64,000 nucleotides of DNA, from the NCBI RefSeq assembly GCF_038396675.1, contig NC_088925.1:58708501-58772500 (forward strand), in the 5' to 3' direction. The notes under the pieces are model-generated. The model had not been told where the DNA came from. It saw only the letters and a list, made by a program, of their open reading frames with translations, and did not search any database. Below, piece by piece: positions 9,221 to 20,520 of the stretch. How positions within the stretch are numbered: position 1 is the first letter of the stretch; each line of letters begins with the position of its first letter. This DNA is from Hydra vulgaris. Lineage: Eukaryota; Cnidaria; Hydrozoa; Anthoathecata; Hydridae. The position numbers and the translations under genes are program-made.

Positions 9221-11118
9221 ACCACAACTAACATGTCAAGACGGTAATTTATTTGGAAAAGCAGTAAATAATCCAGAACATTTTGCAACTACTATTTTAA
9301 GTTTTATGATTTGCTCATTATTTTGAGGTAAAAAATTTTTGTACAAAGCTCTGCAACGTATCATTTAAGTTGATAAGTTTCTTCAACGTATTATTGTTGA
9401 TAAGTTTCTTCGTGTAATGGCAATACAGTTGCAATTTTGTGTAACAATAATAAAGTAAATCAAACATTCTTTAAAAAATTAAGTTTGATCTCTCCATGGC
9501 GGACAACTGAAAACATTTTTTCGCTTTATGATTATGTCCATCTAATCAAATCTCTTAGAAATAATTGGTTAACTGAAAAAATGCAAGAGTTAAAATATTC
9601 TGACTGTGGCCTTGAAAAAACTGCAAAGTGGGTTGACTTAAAAAAGCTGTTTGAGTTGGAAAAAAATTCGATTTTTAAACTATCAAAGCTCAATGAAGTG
9701 TCTATCTGTCCAAAACTTTTAGAACGACAGAATGTTGCATTAAGTCTTCAGATTTTTTGTGCTGAATCATTGACTGAACTAAAGATTCATTCGGAAAAGC
9801 AGGATTCATTTGAAACTGTTGATTTTATATCAAAAATTGTGGACTTAAAATCCTAAATGTTAAAAGTCAATTTGAAAATACCTGATTTAAAGACTTTAAA
9901 AGGGCTGTCTTTGATAATGATCAGCGATTAGAATTTTAACTTGATTTGGCAGTTATGCTTGAAAAAATGGTCCCTGAAAAGCAAGGGAAGAGAGTAAAAC
10001 AACTTACCAAAGATACTGCTCTTGCTTTTACATATACATGTAAAGGAGTTGTTGAGTTAACAAAGCATCTCGTTTGCACTTCCCATGACTTTGTATGTCT
10101 AGGAAATTTTTCAAGTGATCCATTGAAAAAATGCTTAGTAAGCTGATTGAACATATTTCATCAATGTTCAACACATTTTACAAAGTAAAAACTAAGAAAA
10201 CAAAGCTTCTTCTTGATTTACACACAGATTTTAATGGAATCCAAACAAGCTGTGAACATTCTTATATGTACCTAGTAGTACCAATTGAAGTGCGAAATTT
10301 TAATTCAGTAAAAAAATTTAAGAGAACATGTTTTTAATGCAAGAACAAATGTAATATATACATATTATATGCATGTTATGGTTTAGTCAAAATGCTAAAG
10401 TACACATTAATAAAGAGAGTCCTCGAAATAACCCCCTTTTGCCCGTATGCGCGCCTCCAGTCTTGGACGCCATTCCTTGATTGATTTACGCACGGTATCC
10501 ATGGATAAAGCATCCCATTCTCTGAGAAGTGATCGCTTGAGGGCATCAACGGAAGTGTGAGGTTTGCAGCACACCTTCGCCTCCAGTTTAGACTAGATTG
10601 CATCATCCAATGGATTAAGATCTGGTGATGCTGACGGCCAGGCATCCGTAGAGATAAAATCGGGCACATTGGCTGTCAACCACCTCTGTGTTGTCTTCGC
10701 TTTGTGCGAAGGGGCACTGTCTTGTTGGAATGACCATTGTTCCCCATTGAACAACGAGTCATTTAAAGGTTTTACCACCTGCTCTAAAATGTCCTCCTGA
10801 TAATTTTTTGCTTTTGTTTTTGTTAACATGACAAGTTTAAACAAACTTCGCACTTCAATTGGTACTACAGGGTATTATTCTAATATGTGTCAATGGGTTA
10901 TTTATTGCTATACATTTTTCCACCATACCATGTCCTCAGTTTGTCGAACAAGTCTTATAAATATCACAAAGATGATAGCAGAATTTTATGGTTTTGAAAA
11001 CATAGATAGGTTTAAAAAAATATTATCTAACATATTGTTAAACAACTATAACAAGCTTTACCTCGATCGACAAAAAAACCAGCTTCAAAATTGCTTAAGT
11101 TGTCACAAAAATGATTAA
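9221..11118 (+). pseudogene. P-element-like (THAP-superfamily) transposase remnant
   Basis: The pieces in order fit the RNase-H-like and C-terminal parts of P-type transposases: FGKAVNNPEHFATTILSFMI (about 9250), then CNNNKVNQTFFKK, then LYDYVHLIKSLRNNWLTEKM and WVDLKKLFELEKNS (9437-9856). RVKQLTKDTALAFTYTCKG and FVCLGNFSSDPLKK follow (9946-10135). A C-terminal block (10828-11118) contains TTGYYSN..QWVIYCYTFFHH and RFKKILSNILL. The N-terminal THAP finger is missing. Several frameshifts and stops show that it is dead. A mariner/Tc1 fragment sits between the middle and C-terminal blocks. The assignment is by motif memory and should be tested by profile search. Confidence 0.6.
10387..10853 (-). 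pseudogene. Tc1/mariner-type transposase C-terminal fragment
   Basis: The minus-strand frame contains WSFQQDSAPSHKAKTTQRWL, FISTDAWPSASPDLNPLD and then, after an in-frame TAG in place of the usual Trp, SKLEAKVCCKPHTSVDALKR. QQDxAPxH and SPDLNPLD are hallmark motifs of the IS630/Tc1/mariner catalytic core, carrying the second and third acidic residues. The N-terminal DNA-binding half and first catalytic Asp are absent, so this is a truncated insertion. It lies inside the P-like remnant, on the opposite strand. A 22-bp inverted match (gtagtaccaattgaagtgcg) lies on both sides, at about 10271 and 10866. Confidence 0.85.
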
Positions 11119-11859
11119 TCTAAAATAACTTCTATTGATTGTTACTGAATAGAATTAGAAATCTATGTAAAATATATATTTTGAAGTTTGTTAGATTAAA
11201 AAGAAAAAAATAATTTACATTGTTAAAGAATTTTTTTTAGTTTTTCTTTGAAAAATCTTTTTTAAGGTGGTCCTCCACAGAAAAGGCTAACTTTTGAAAG
11301 CAAAGAGTTTTTGATTTAATTTTTTCACCAAAAATGTGGTTTTATAAACTATTTACAAAAATCAACTTTAAAAAAAAAAATGTCTCGATTATCCAATTAT
11401 TTAAAAAATGAATGAAAAAAATAGCACTTTTTGTGACAAGCTAGCAATCAAAATACTTATCATATCAAGCTGAAAATTGGTGTATATACTATTTGAGTTA
11501 TATTAATCCGGATGAGAGAAGCATTTTATATTATTCACAGTATATAAAAAGTTACAAGATTTGAAACAAACATAGAAAAATTGGTGGACAAATGGCCAAC
11601 ATTAGTCTCATAAAAAAGTACTTTCCTTATTTTATTTTATATATCCTTCTCTCATCCGGATCCTTTTTAATTATGTGAAAAATCAAAAAAAAAATTAGAT
11701 AAAAAGCTTAAACGAGTCCAAAGTTATCATGTTTTAAAGATTTTAATTCGAAGCAAAACTTTATTCTGAGAAAACGTCAAATATATAAAACAAAAGAATA
11801 AAACCATAATAAAAAGTTCACAAAAAACATATCAAAACCCTCCAGGAATATATTTTGAG

Positions 11860-14054
11860 TAGGGATTGCGATTTCCCGGACTTTTTCCATTCCCGGGATA
11901 GCGGGAATTATTTACATTGTTCCCGGGATCCCGGGAAATTCCCGGGAAAATCTTCATCAGAGAAAATATAAATAACTAAATACACTTTTCTATTTTTCTA
12001 TTTATTTTTTGTAACTGTTTACAACTTTAAAGTGACTTCTGAGAAAAACCAGTGCATCGAGATGAATGTCGATCAATCTAGTTCTATAGTTGGTAAAAAA
12101 AAATCCAGTTGAACTAAACACCCTTTCAGCCTCTACACTGGAAGGACAAATAGTTAAAAGCGCATTATAAAGCATATCTAAGTTATGCGATCTTTTATTA
12201 GTAGCTTCAACCAGATTGAATTCTTGACGCATAATTGATTTATTGCACTTGACTTCAAAAACATCTTTTTTTTTTACAAATTTTTCTAATCTGGCAGCCA
12301 TAGATTCAGATAACTGATTTATATCAATAATACTATTGTTAAGTTTTCTATCGCTATCTTTTTCTTTTGCTATATTTTCAATTATGGGAAAAAGTCGACC
12401 AGCTATTTCAATCGCTAAATTTATCATAACTGCTTTAGATGGCATGCTAAATAAGTCATCATCCATATCACTTTTTGAAGATTGTGGATTATCTAAAAAT
12501 TTTAGTAAACCAACAAGATCTTTTTTTCTTCTTTGACATATTCTTTCAATTAAAGCATTTTTAAGATCTTTTGCTAGGTAGCAATCTGAACATCAAGTTC
12601 TTTAACCATAAATTTTAATGTGTCATCAGCTGTTAATAAAGTTGCTTCCCTTCTGCAAATCATTTCAGAACCTAAGACAATAAGTTCCAGACTTTTTGCT
12701 AAATTTTCAATTACTGTAAGTTCATCATCAGACAACATTAGGTTTTCTAAACTGAAATCCACGAGAGATTTAAAAACTGCTTTTTTAACTTTAATAAATC
12801 TTTGAATCATGGTCAACATTGAATTCCAACGAGTTTTTGAATCCAAAATTAGCACTAGCTCTTGTCCAAATTCATTTTTAGAATAACGCTTTAAAGAATC
12901 CATTTTTAAAGGAGATCTTTTAAAAGTTACAACTATTTTTCTAACTTTAACAAGAACTTTATGAAGCTCAGGAACAAGATCAGGAACTTGGTCACTAATT
13001 TCATTTTGCTGATCCTCCTCCTCATCATAATCATCGTCATCATCAAAGACATCATCTTCAATATCTTTGTCATTAGTACTTTGATTATTATTTTTACCTT
13101 TTTTTATATATATTACATCAACAACGGCTAAATGTATTGCGTGTGCAAAACAAAGTTGATATTCAGAAGGCGAAGTATATCCTAATTTTTCCATAACAGA
13201 AGCACCATCAGTTGTTATGCAAACTACATCATTTGTAAGACTTACATTAAACATGTTTAATTTTTTGATGAGTAGTTCTAGGCAATCATTTGAATTGTGC
13301 GATCCTAACATTCGCTCTAATCCAAGATTAATAAAGCCTTCATTAAAGTGAAGATTTATATTCATAAATCTTCTGCCATGTTTTGAATATTCATCCAAAT
13401 CTATACTAAACTTGCATTTTTTTTCTTTTATTTCGAGTATCTTTTTTTTATTTTCTTCGACTATTTCCAAATAATATATATATATAAGATTCATGACATC
13501 TGTTTTCGATTTAGGAAGAGTGAAGCCTTTATCACGAAGCAACTCACGAATTTGATCCGATTCAGTTATTGCATTAATAGAAAAACCATCGATCGCAGCA
13601 AAACGAGCCAATCGTTCTCCCAATGAAACTTTTTTTGTCATGGAATCAATTGTTAATTGAACACAACGTTTTTTAGTTGATGGTTCTTCTTCTTTATTTA
13701 AAATAATATTATGGATTTTTTCTAAATGCCTCTTCAATCCAACAGTGGAACCACCTTTGCATAGTAATATTTTTGGACAATGTTTGCATTGTGCCTCGTC
13801 TGCTTTTTTAAGATCAAAATAACTCCAAACCTTCGAAGTTTTAAGATTTAAGGACATTTTTTTAAAAATTCCCAATGCGCTGCGATAAATTTCAATATGT
13901 AAACAATATAAATAAGCAATATTTCTTATGGTCCGGAAAACAAAAAATTCTGACTTTGGCGGGAAAGTTAAAAAATGTGTGTACAAAAATCCCGGGATCC
14001 CGAAAAAAATTTCCCGGGAAATTGGAATAAAATTTTTCCCGGGAAGAATCACTA
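11860..14054 (-). mobile_element. hAT element with CCCGGGAA-rich ends
   Basis: The ends are TAGGGATTGCGATTTCCCGG at 11860 and, inverted at 14054, TAGTGATTCTTCCCGGG. Flanking octamers attttgag (11852-11859) and atttcgag (14055-14062) differ at one base, as expected for an 8-bp hAT target duplication that has aged slightly. Subterminal sequence has many copies of cccgggat/cccgggaa in both orientations, probably transposase binding sites. Confidence 0.93.
12002..13857 (-). pseudogene. BED-finger hAT transposase with a single frameshift
   Basis: The start is the ATG at 13857 (MSLNLKTSKVWSYFDLKK). A BED finger follows (CKHCPK ... LKRHLEKIHN). The core has CITTDGASVMEKLGY and YQLCFAHAIHLAVVDV, then a long acidic run of Asp and Glu, then LDSKTRWNSMLTMIQRF. 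The C-terminal dimerisation region has SSVEAERVFSSTGFF and LDALVFLRSHF. One base is missing or gained near 12577, after LDVQIAT; the other frame continues cleanly with LAKDLKNALIERICQRR. Apart from that, the gene is full length (about 620 codons). The transposase would form hairpins on flanking DNA during excision, as established for Hermes-type hATs. This element is the youngest layer of the nest, since it sits inside the Kolobok copy. Confidence 0.92.
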
Positions 14055-15849
14055 ATTTCGAGTTTTTTTCTTCATCATCTTTGTCTAAGTAACCCTTTTT
14101 AATTGTTCTTAGTTGTTTTCTTCTCTTTTTGACACGATCAGTGGACTTTTGAAGAGACCGCTTTATAGTTTCTTTCTTCTTTTCATTAAGTTTCATTGGT
14201 GTAACATATCCTGTTAGATGAAATTTATTTAGTACAGAGAGGATTCCATTAGGCCCTTCATTAAATTTAATAACAGATGAACTAACTGCAGACTCTAAGA
14301 CCACTCTACCCACAAAAATATTTTTTGAGCAGCGTCTCCGAATAATCTGGTTGAGTGTCTCGTTAGCGTTTTGGGTCTTACCATGGAGACATTTTTTTAG
14401 TAAATCATCTGAAGATAAATCAGTAAAAGTTGGTTTCAAAATGTTAAAGACTGCAACAGAAAGATTCACTTGCTCTACATAAGTATTTACATCATGAACT
14501 CTGTCTAAATGATATTTACCCCAGCAGATTCCATAGCACCCGAAGAACCAACATGGTTAATAGTGCATTGATGATTTGCAAACCATTCTGCATATTCTGG
14601 AGTTGACTTTTTATTTTCCCGAGAGACACAGCCATAGCAAAATTTTGAAAGTACTTCAACATCAATACATTTTTTATCAATGATTGTTGTTATTACTCCA
14701 GGGAGGAATATTCTCGGGTTTGCCAGGTTCCATCAACGATAACACATTTTTGATTTGGGCATTCAGAATTAGAATGGAAGCTTTTAGCAGCTATTAGCAT
14801 GCTTTTACCAGCTGCTGTATGATATGCTTCCTTTATAGAACCTTGAGTGTGACGATGATAAGAATTGTTTGAGATACTAAATACGTTCAAGCAAGAAAAA
14901 AATCTTTCCATGGTTTCAAAACCAACACCAATCTCTCGTGAGGCAATAATGCTTCTAATATTTATATCAAACGGCTCCTTCATTTTTGAACCTTCCTCTT
15001 TACTAATATATTCACAGGGTTTTGAGATAAAAAATAGCTCTCTGTTTAAACAATATTCACAGTGTATTTCTAAAGAATGGGCTAACCCCTTTCGAGATTT
15101 TAAATTGTCAATAACTTGTATGTTTTTGTTGCAAGTAAAGCATTTCCCAAATTTTTCTATAACAGTTTTAAAAATCTTGAAGTTTATTAAAATAAAATAA
15201 TCAAACTTATCAACGTTATTATTCTCCTCTACATCTGATTGTGAAGACTCACTTTCTGTGTCAGAAGAAAAATCTACATCATCAACAGTATTTGATATAT
15301 CAATTTCAACTTCTTTGTTTTGTTTGTCATCACTGCATATGACAGATTTGTTGTGAAGATGCTGCTTCGTTCTCTTTCTTTTCCTGTTAAAAATTTTCTT
15401 ATTCCCCTTAGCCATATTTTTAAATATAATTCATTTGGTACCAATACAAATGGGGTTGCAATATAAACAAATATCCAAAAGCTCCTAAAATTGACAGCAC
15501 TTTTTTCATTTACGAACAACTTGTACAGACTGTTTTATAACTTATGACTTTAAGTTGCGTATAACCAAAACGAGGTTTTACAATCACATCAATTTTTAAC
15601 AATAAAAAAGACATTTGACTAGTTATTAACCTAAAAATAACTCAAAATGTGGTTGCTATGGGCGTTTCTAAGGATACTTTTTTAAGATACCTAAATACAA
15701 CAGCTAATATCTTTTTTAATAGAGTTTGTTTACAATCCAATATAATCAGAGACTATTCACAAGTGATGAGTAAATAAAATAAGCTTTTAAAATAAAAAAA
15801 AAATTTTTTTTTATAAAAATAAGCTTTTATGAGTGTAGGACCACCTTAA

Positions 15850-17690
15850 GGTGAAAAACTTTTATTTTAAAGTTTGTTGATTTGTGAAATAAAAGTTACA
15901 ATTTTCTTGAAAGCTATTTTTGAAAAACAACTTTTTTGTCAACAAGCAATTTAGTAGCTTATTTTAATTTTATAGTCAACTGATTTGTTTACAAAATATC
16001 CTCCTAGAGTTATTTTTTCTTCGCACGCGCGTCTTTCAGGCCTGTTATTAAGTAGGTCATGCTGAATACCCATTAAATGCTTCTGTATTCCATGCATCAC
16101 AATAAAAATTTTCATCACAGTTTACTATTACTATCCATTCTATGTTTAAATAATGAAATGAGTTTAAATTTAAGAGTTAAGAATTTTTTTTTGTTGCAAT
16201 AAAATTTTATTACCGAAATCAACATAAAAATTAGAAAAAAGTTGATTTTTTAAAAAAAAATTGAATAAATATGTGTGTTTAGATAAAATACATAAATAGA
16301 TACTTAGAAATATAATCATAACAAATATTTTGGTTTTCTCTAAAGTTAAGAAGTTAAACTAAATATTATAGGCTATTCTGACGTAGGATGAAACGAAAAC
16401 ATTAAAATAAAATATTCTGACAGAATACAAGAATGTCCCGACGGAATACACAACTTCAATGCTTTATAACTTGAAGTCAAAATGTTGAGATTTTTTTTTC
16501 ATCCATAACGTATAGTTTAAAAATATTAAACAAAGAAATCATAAAACTGTAAAGAGTATTATTATTTTTTTTTTTTAATTACCAGAACCGAAAAAAAACT
16601 GCAAAAAGTCAGAAATTCACTTCCATTAACTACTTTTAAATACCAGAAAACAAATCGCCGTGATAAAAGGTTGCCAAATTGCTGTTCTTTTTTTTTTTTT
16701 TTTTTAATTACTCCCTACAATGCTTTAAGCAACCAATAATCTTAGATAAGCAAACAAAATGCAATAAGATACATAATAAACTGAGTAAAGATACCCCGTT
16801 CTTAAGGCTCTCGGTTGAGTTTAGAGATGTTATCACAATAGAAGTACTCATCTTAGACAGATTTTAACTGCATCCAGCTTCTGTCTTATAGAAAGTATTT
16901 GGCTGGCGTTGTTGTAAACCTATGTTACATTGTTTCATGCAAAAACCCATAAATAAAGTTAAAAAGATCTAGCGTTCATAATCCGATATTTGTGGATTTT
17001 TGGTGATCAATATTAAATCATTTTGACTCTTTACATGGGTTTTTACTTGTGCCTCCTTGATAGTGGCCATGCAACCTTTCGTGGTATCTCCAAATAAGGT
17101 TACTGCTCTAGAACTCGGTTTAATAACTCTCAGACTGGATGGTAGTTTCCGAATTCTGTTATAGCTTTTAGAGTTTATATTTATTGCCCAATTCTAATGG
17201 TGATGATCGCAAACCTTCGGTTAACCTTGTTTACCGTTTACGGTAAACAAGGTTAACCGTAAATCACATCACATGCGAGTGTTGTGATTTGCGAAAATTT
17301 GAGTTTAACGTTACCGATTTGGTTATTATTTTCTGTCATCTTAAAAGCAATGACCTAAAAATAATTATATATTCATAAGAACATTCAATTAAATTAAAAT
17401 AATAAAAAAACAAATTAAAATAATAAAAGAACGTTTTTAAAAACTGGTAAGTATTAGCGTTTTAGTGTAATTTTTCAACCTTCAACATCTAATTAGAGTA
17501 CTTTCCTCAAATATTTAGATCTATGTATTTATACGATTCTTATCTACATGAAATTCTTTATTGTAATCATTCATAAAATGATAAGAGGTAGGCAACTGAA
17601 ACAGCGCTTTAATGCATTTTCCACATTTCATTAAAAAATTTTGCGCTGCATGTTAGAATTGATTTTTTTTGGTATGACCTGCTTCCTGTA
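15850..17690. other. AT-rich spacer without recognisable genes
   Basis: I see poly-T tracts (about 16560 and 16688) and a short perfect hairpin at 17219-17258, but no frame with recognisable motifs. A GC-richer patch at about 17040-17220 could be a decayed coding fragment; I could not assign it. Confidence 0.5.
17219..17258. repeat. Perfect hairpin, 19-bp arms, 2-nt loop
   Basis: ggttaaccttgtttaccgt at 17219-17237 is mirrored exactly at 17240-17258. Confidence 0.95.
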
Positions 17691-17698
17691 TGGAAAGT

Positions 17699-18092
17699 TG
17701 TCAACAAGGATGGGCTTCTTTATGAACTAATGTCTACATAGCTCAATTGGTTACAACTGGATTGCTTTAGCAATATTGGTATGGTCATACCAGGTAAATA
17801 TCCTGGTATAACAAATAAAAAATAATTTTTATTATCATTATTATTTTAAAATAATAGTTTATACCGATGTAATTCTTACACATCAAACTTATAGCCACAG
17901 CTAGAGCTATAAGTTTGATGTGTAAAACCTATATCGGTATAAACTATTATTTTAAAATAATAATGATAATAAAAAATATATTTACCTGGTTATTTACCTG
18001 GTATGGCCATACCAGTATTGCTAAAGCAATCCAGTTATGGCCAATTGAGCTATGTAGACATTAGTCCGTAAAGAAGCCCATCCTTGTTGACA
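17699..18092. repeat. 394-bp foldback (long inverted repeat)
   Basis: The sequence from 17699 (tgtcaacaaggatgggcttc) is mirrored by the sequence ending at 18092, with arms of roughly 190 bp and only scattered differences. The centre lies near 17895 (...cttatag ccacagctagag ctataag...). No coding sequence is inside. It could be a foldback or MITE-type element, or a local inverted duplication of single-copy DNA. A clear flanking target duplication was not seen. Confidence 0.85.
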
Positions 18093-18129
18093 GCATTAAT
18101 AACAGCATAATTTGACAGCATTAATAAGT

Positions 18130-18640
18130 TAAATAGTTATGCACAACAGTGTTGTGTGTAATTTATTAAGTTTTGATTTGAAACAATTTAGGGAAGTGGC
18201 TGTTACAGTATCATTATCAAGTGAGTTCCAGCGGTTGACTACACATTCTGAGAGACCACTTAACAAGCTTTTGCTGATCTTCTTGTAGTTGCAAACTATC
18301 ACTTCTGGTACTGAAGTGATGGTTTATATCACTTACAGTACTCCAGCTTTAACTGACTTTGTTTTGCTTCTAGCATAAGCAAAGAATGATTTTAAATCAT
18401 GTTTAATATTTTTTGTCAGCGTATACTCAAAGTCAATCTTTGCTTTCTTTAATTAAGCATTTGCACTTTTTATTCACACTAACCACTGCAGGATGAGATT
18501 CTTTTTTGTTTCTAGAATATGTTTTCCTTTTTCTTTTGATTTCTTTGGCTACTTTACGAGTCATCCATAGAGGTTTTTTTTTACTTAGTTTTTATACTTT
18601 TATAATTAGGATTGGTGTTGATTGTTTAGGATTTGTGTTG
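18130..18640 (-). pseudogene. LINE fragment: endonuclease-RT linker joined to 3' tail
   Basis: On the minus strand this reads MTRKVAKEIKRKRKTYSRNK, a linker typical of CR1/jockey-like LINEs before the reverse transcriptase. It then reads, with stops, ...FKIILCLC and KTKSVKAGVL, then VVNRWNSLDNDTVTATSLNC, a common LINE C-terminal motif. The RT itself is missing, so this is an internally deleted or rearranged copy. It lies next to, and on the same strand as, the LINE copy at 18719-21005. Confidence 0.6.
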
Positions 18641-18884
18641 ATCTCTTTAGTCATATATTGATTCTAGATTATTGGTCAACATATAAATGAAGATTCTTAG
18701 CAATATTCATTTATATGTTTTTTTTTTTTTTTTTTTTTAAAGAAACTGTTGAGATCTAACACCAAGTTAGATCTATGACAGTTGTTACCATAGATTGAAC
18801 AATTAAATAAAGAGTAACAAATAAGATAAATAAATCAGTAAAAAAATGCATAAATAGAAATAAAAATAAATTAATTAGAGTTTA

Positions 18885-19567
18885 AGGTTTGACTAAAGAT
18901 AAAAGCAATAGTTTATTTAGTTTGTATTTAAATACATTCAGGTTATCAGCTTCAATAATTTCATTTGGTAATTTATTCCATAGATGTATCGTTCTAATTG
19001 TGAAAAAGTTTTCGCGTAATTTGATGGAAAAGTTATTGTTATTTTTTAACCATAAACAATGTCTATTATTTTTTTCTGAGATGCAGGACCAGATACTTGT
19101 AAAGAATGAGCTAATACAGGTGCAATATTCCAGTTAATCGTATCAATACCATTATACCATTTATACATTTGAATAAGATCACCTCTTATTCAACGCTCTT
19201 TAAGTGATGTTAAATTCAGTTTTCTAAGACGCTCTGAATAGTGTAGGTGCCTTAATTCCAAAATCAATTTAGTTGCACAACGTTGAACATCTTCCAGATT
19301 TTTAATATCTTTTTCAAGATAAGGAGACCAAACCTGTACCACATATTCTAAATGTGGTCTAACATAACTTGTAAATAATAACTTGATATTGTTAGCATTT
19401 TTGAATTTAAAACATTTTTTTAATATTCCAAATTTACTATTAGCTTTCAAAACAGCTGACTTGACTTGCATATCCCATTTTATATCATTTAATATTATGA
19501 CGCCTACATCTTTCTCATAAGTTGTTTTACCATTATTGACCAATAATCTAGGGTGCTTGTTGACCAA
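18885..19567 (-). pseudogene. LINE RT thumb and C-terminal domain
   Basis: The frame reads DVGVIILNDIKWDMQVKSAV, SKFGILKKCFKFKN, then VRPHLEYVVQVWSPYLEKDI and LEDVQRCATKLI, standard motifs after the RT palm in CR1/jockey-like LINEs. It stops at 19190, but decayed homology (RGDLIQMYKWYNGIDTINWN and later NKLPNEIIEADNLNVFKYKL) continues with shifts to about 18885. The YxDD palm is absent, being replaced by a junction with the endonuclease at about 19580. Confidence 0.85.
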
Positions 19568-19592
19568 TAATCTAGGGTGCTTCCTTCAGGTT

Positions 19593-20520
19593 TTAAATTA
19601 CAATATGCAACTCCTGTGTAATGCAATCAAGTTTTCCTTTATTATAGTCAAATATGGTTCTAAAATTTTTCAACTTCATTTGGATGTTGAAGGTTATCAT
19701 GGAATGATCACTAAAAACCAAGTCTAGAATAGCTTTACCTCTATTGGGTTTAGAAACATGTTGATTTAAAAATGTATCTTGGATGCATTCACAGAATAGC
19801 TGAGTTTCATGTAAAGCACCTGGTATAGCCAAACAAGTCAACCCCTTCTAATAAATATTGCCATAATTAAAATCATCCATCAAAAATATTCTATGTACAC
19901 TGACTTCATGAAGAAGATCTCTCAGTAGACTATCCACTTCTTTACCAAATATATCAACATTGTTTGTTCTGTAGGAGACTCCAATCAGTAGATTGTCATT
20001 TTGTAAACCAGTTATACTACACCATATATACTCAATATAGTTAGACTTGGGATGATATGCAACAGGTTCCATACTGCTTTGATATATAGTAACACACCTC
20101 CCCCTTCTTTTTGACTGGTTTATTATGCCTAAAAAGTATGTAATTTGTTAATTCAAGTTCAGAGTCCAATACACTTTCTGTAGCCCAACTCTCAGTTATC
20201 CCAATAATATCTAGTTGTAAAGTATAGACAGTTCTTTGAAATTCACTCATTTTATTAATCAAACTTTTTTTATTTAAAAACAAACATACTAACAGGGATT
20301 CATCAATATAATCAGATAACAGGGTCTCATTATTTTGGTCAGTTCTATTTGTGCAAACTCTATCAATTATATATTTCCCCAAGATTTCTTTAGCCTTACA
20401 ATTTTCATTCGTTCTGGTCTGTCTTTTACCACATGTATCCATTCCCTGAAATTCTTTTGCTATTTTTTCCTTCACCTCTGCAACAAGAATTTTGAGATCT
20501 TCTCTTTCTTTTAGTGTCAA
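19593..20520 (-). pseudogene. LINE apurinic-type endonuclease domain, frameshifted
   Basis: Successive minus-strand frames give YTLQLDIIGITESWATESVL (the ITESW endonuclease motif), then GVSYRTNNVD and IFLMDDFNYGNI (DFN motif, with Asp for the usual Gly before it), then GKAILDLVFSDHSMITFNIQ (LDLV..SDH motif). These are the ordered catalytic motifs of the endonuclease that nicks target DNA for LINE insertion. Frameshifts at about 20060 and 19845 break it. Confidence 0.8.

Larger units (their letters stand above)
11832..15415 (-). pseudogene. Kolobok/Mutator-like transposase, deleted for its second catalytic Asp and split by a hAT
   Basis: The start at 15415 (MAKGNKKIFNRKRKRTKQ) gives the same basic tail, zinc cysteines (CFTC, CEYC) and first catalytic motif (CVIVDGTWQTREY) as copy 1. 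A frameshift follows near 14693. Homology continues through INHVGSSGAMESAG and then jumps to HLDRVHDVNTYVEQVN, skipping the stretch that in copy 1 spans about 150 residues and contains GDGD. The block KTQNANETLNQIIRRRC (14340-14400) holds the third acid. The hAT insertion lies seven codons before the end: copy 1 ends YIPGGF, and exactly that tail with its stop is found at 11832-11859 beyond the hAT. The protein is inactive because of the deletion, the frameshift and the insertion. Confidence 0.9.
11266..15845 (-). mobile_element. TTAA-flanked Kolobok-like element (copy 2), internally deleted and interrupted by a hAT
   Basis: The left end GGTGGTCCTCCAC at 11266 and right end (reverse complement GGTGGTCCTACAC) at 15845 form the inverted termini, each with TTAA directly outside (11262-11265 and 15846-15849). 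The ends share GGTGGT with copy 1 but then diverge, so this is a related family. The coding region runs on the minus strand from 15415 to 11832 with a hAT inserted at 11860-14054. A copy of its left end also occurs alone at 38680-38971. Confidence 0.9.

Noticed and set aside
10376..10669. 97-codon minus-strand frame overlapping the mariner fragment
   Set aside because: It is out of frame with the motif-bearing reading (LEAKVCCKPHTSVDALKR), so it is a shadow.
16679..16867. 62-codon frame after a poly-T run
   Set aside because: Begins inside a homopolymer and shows no domain.
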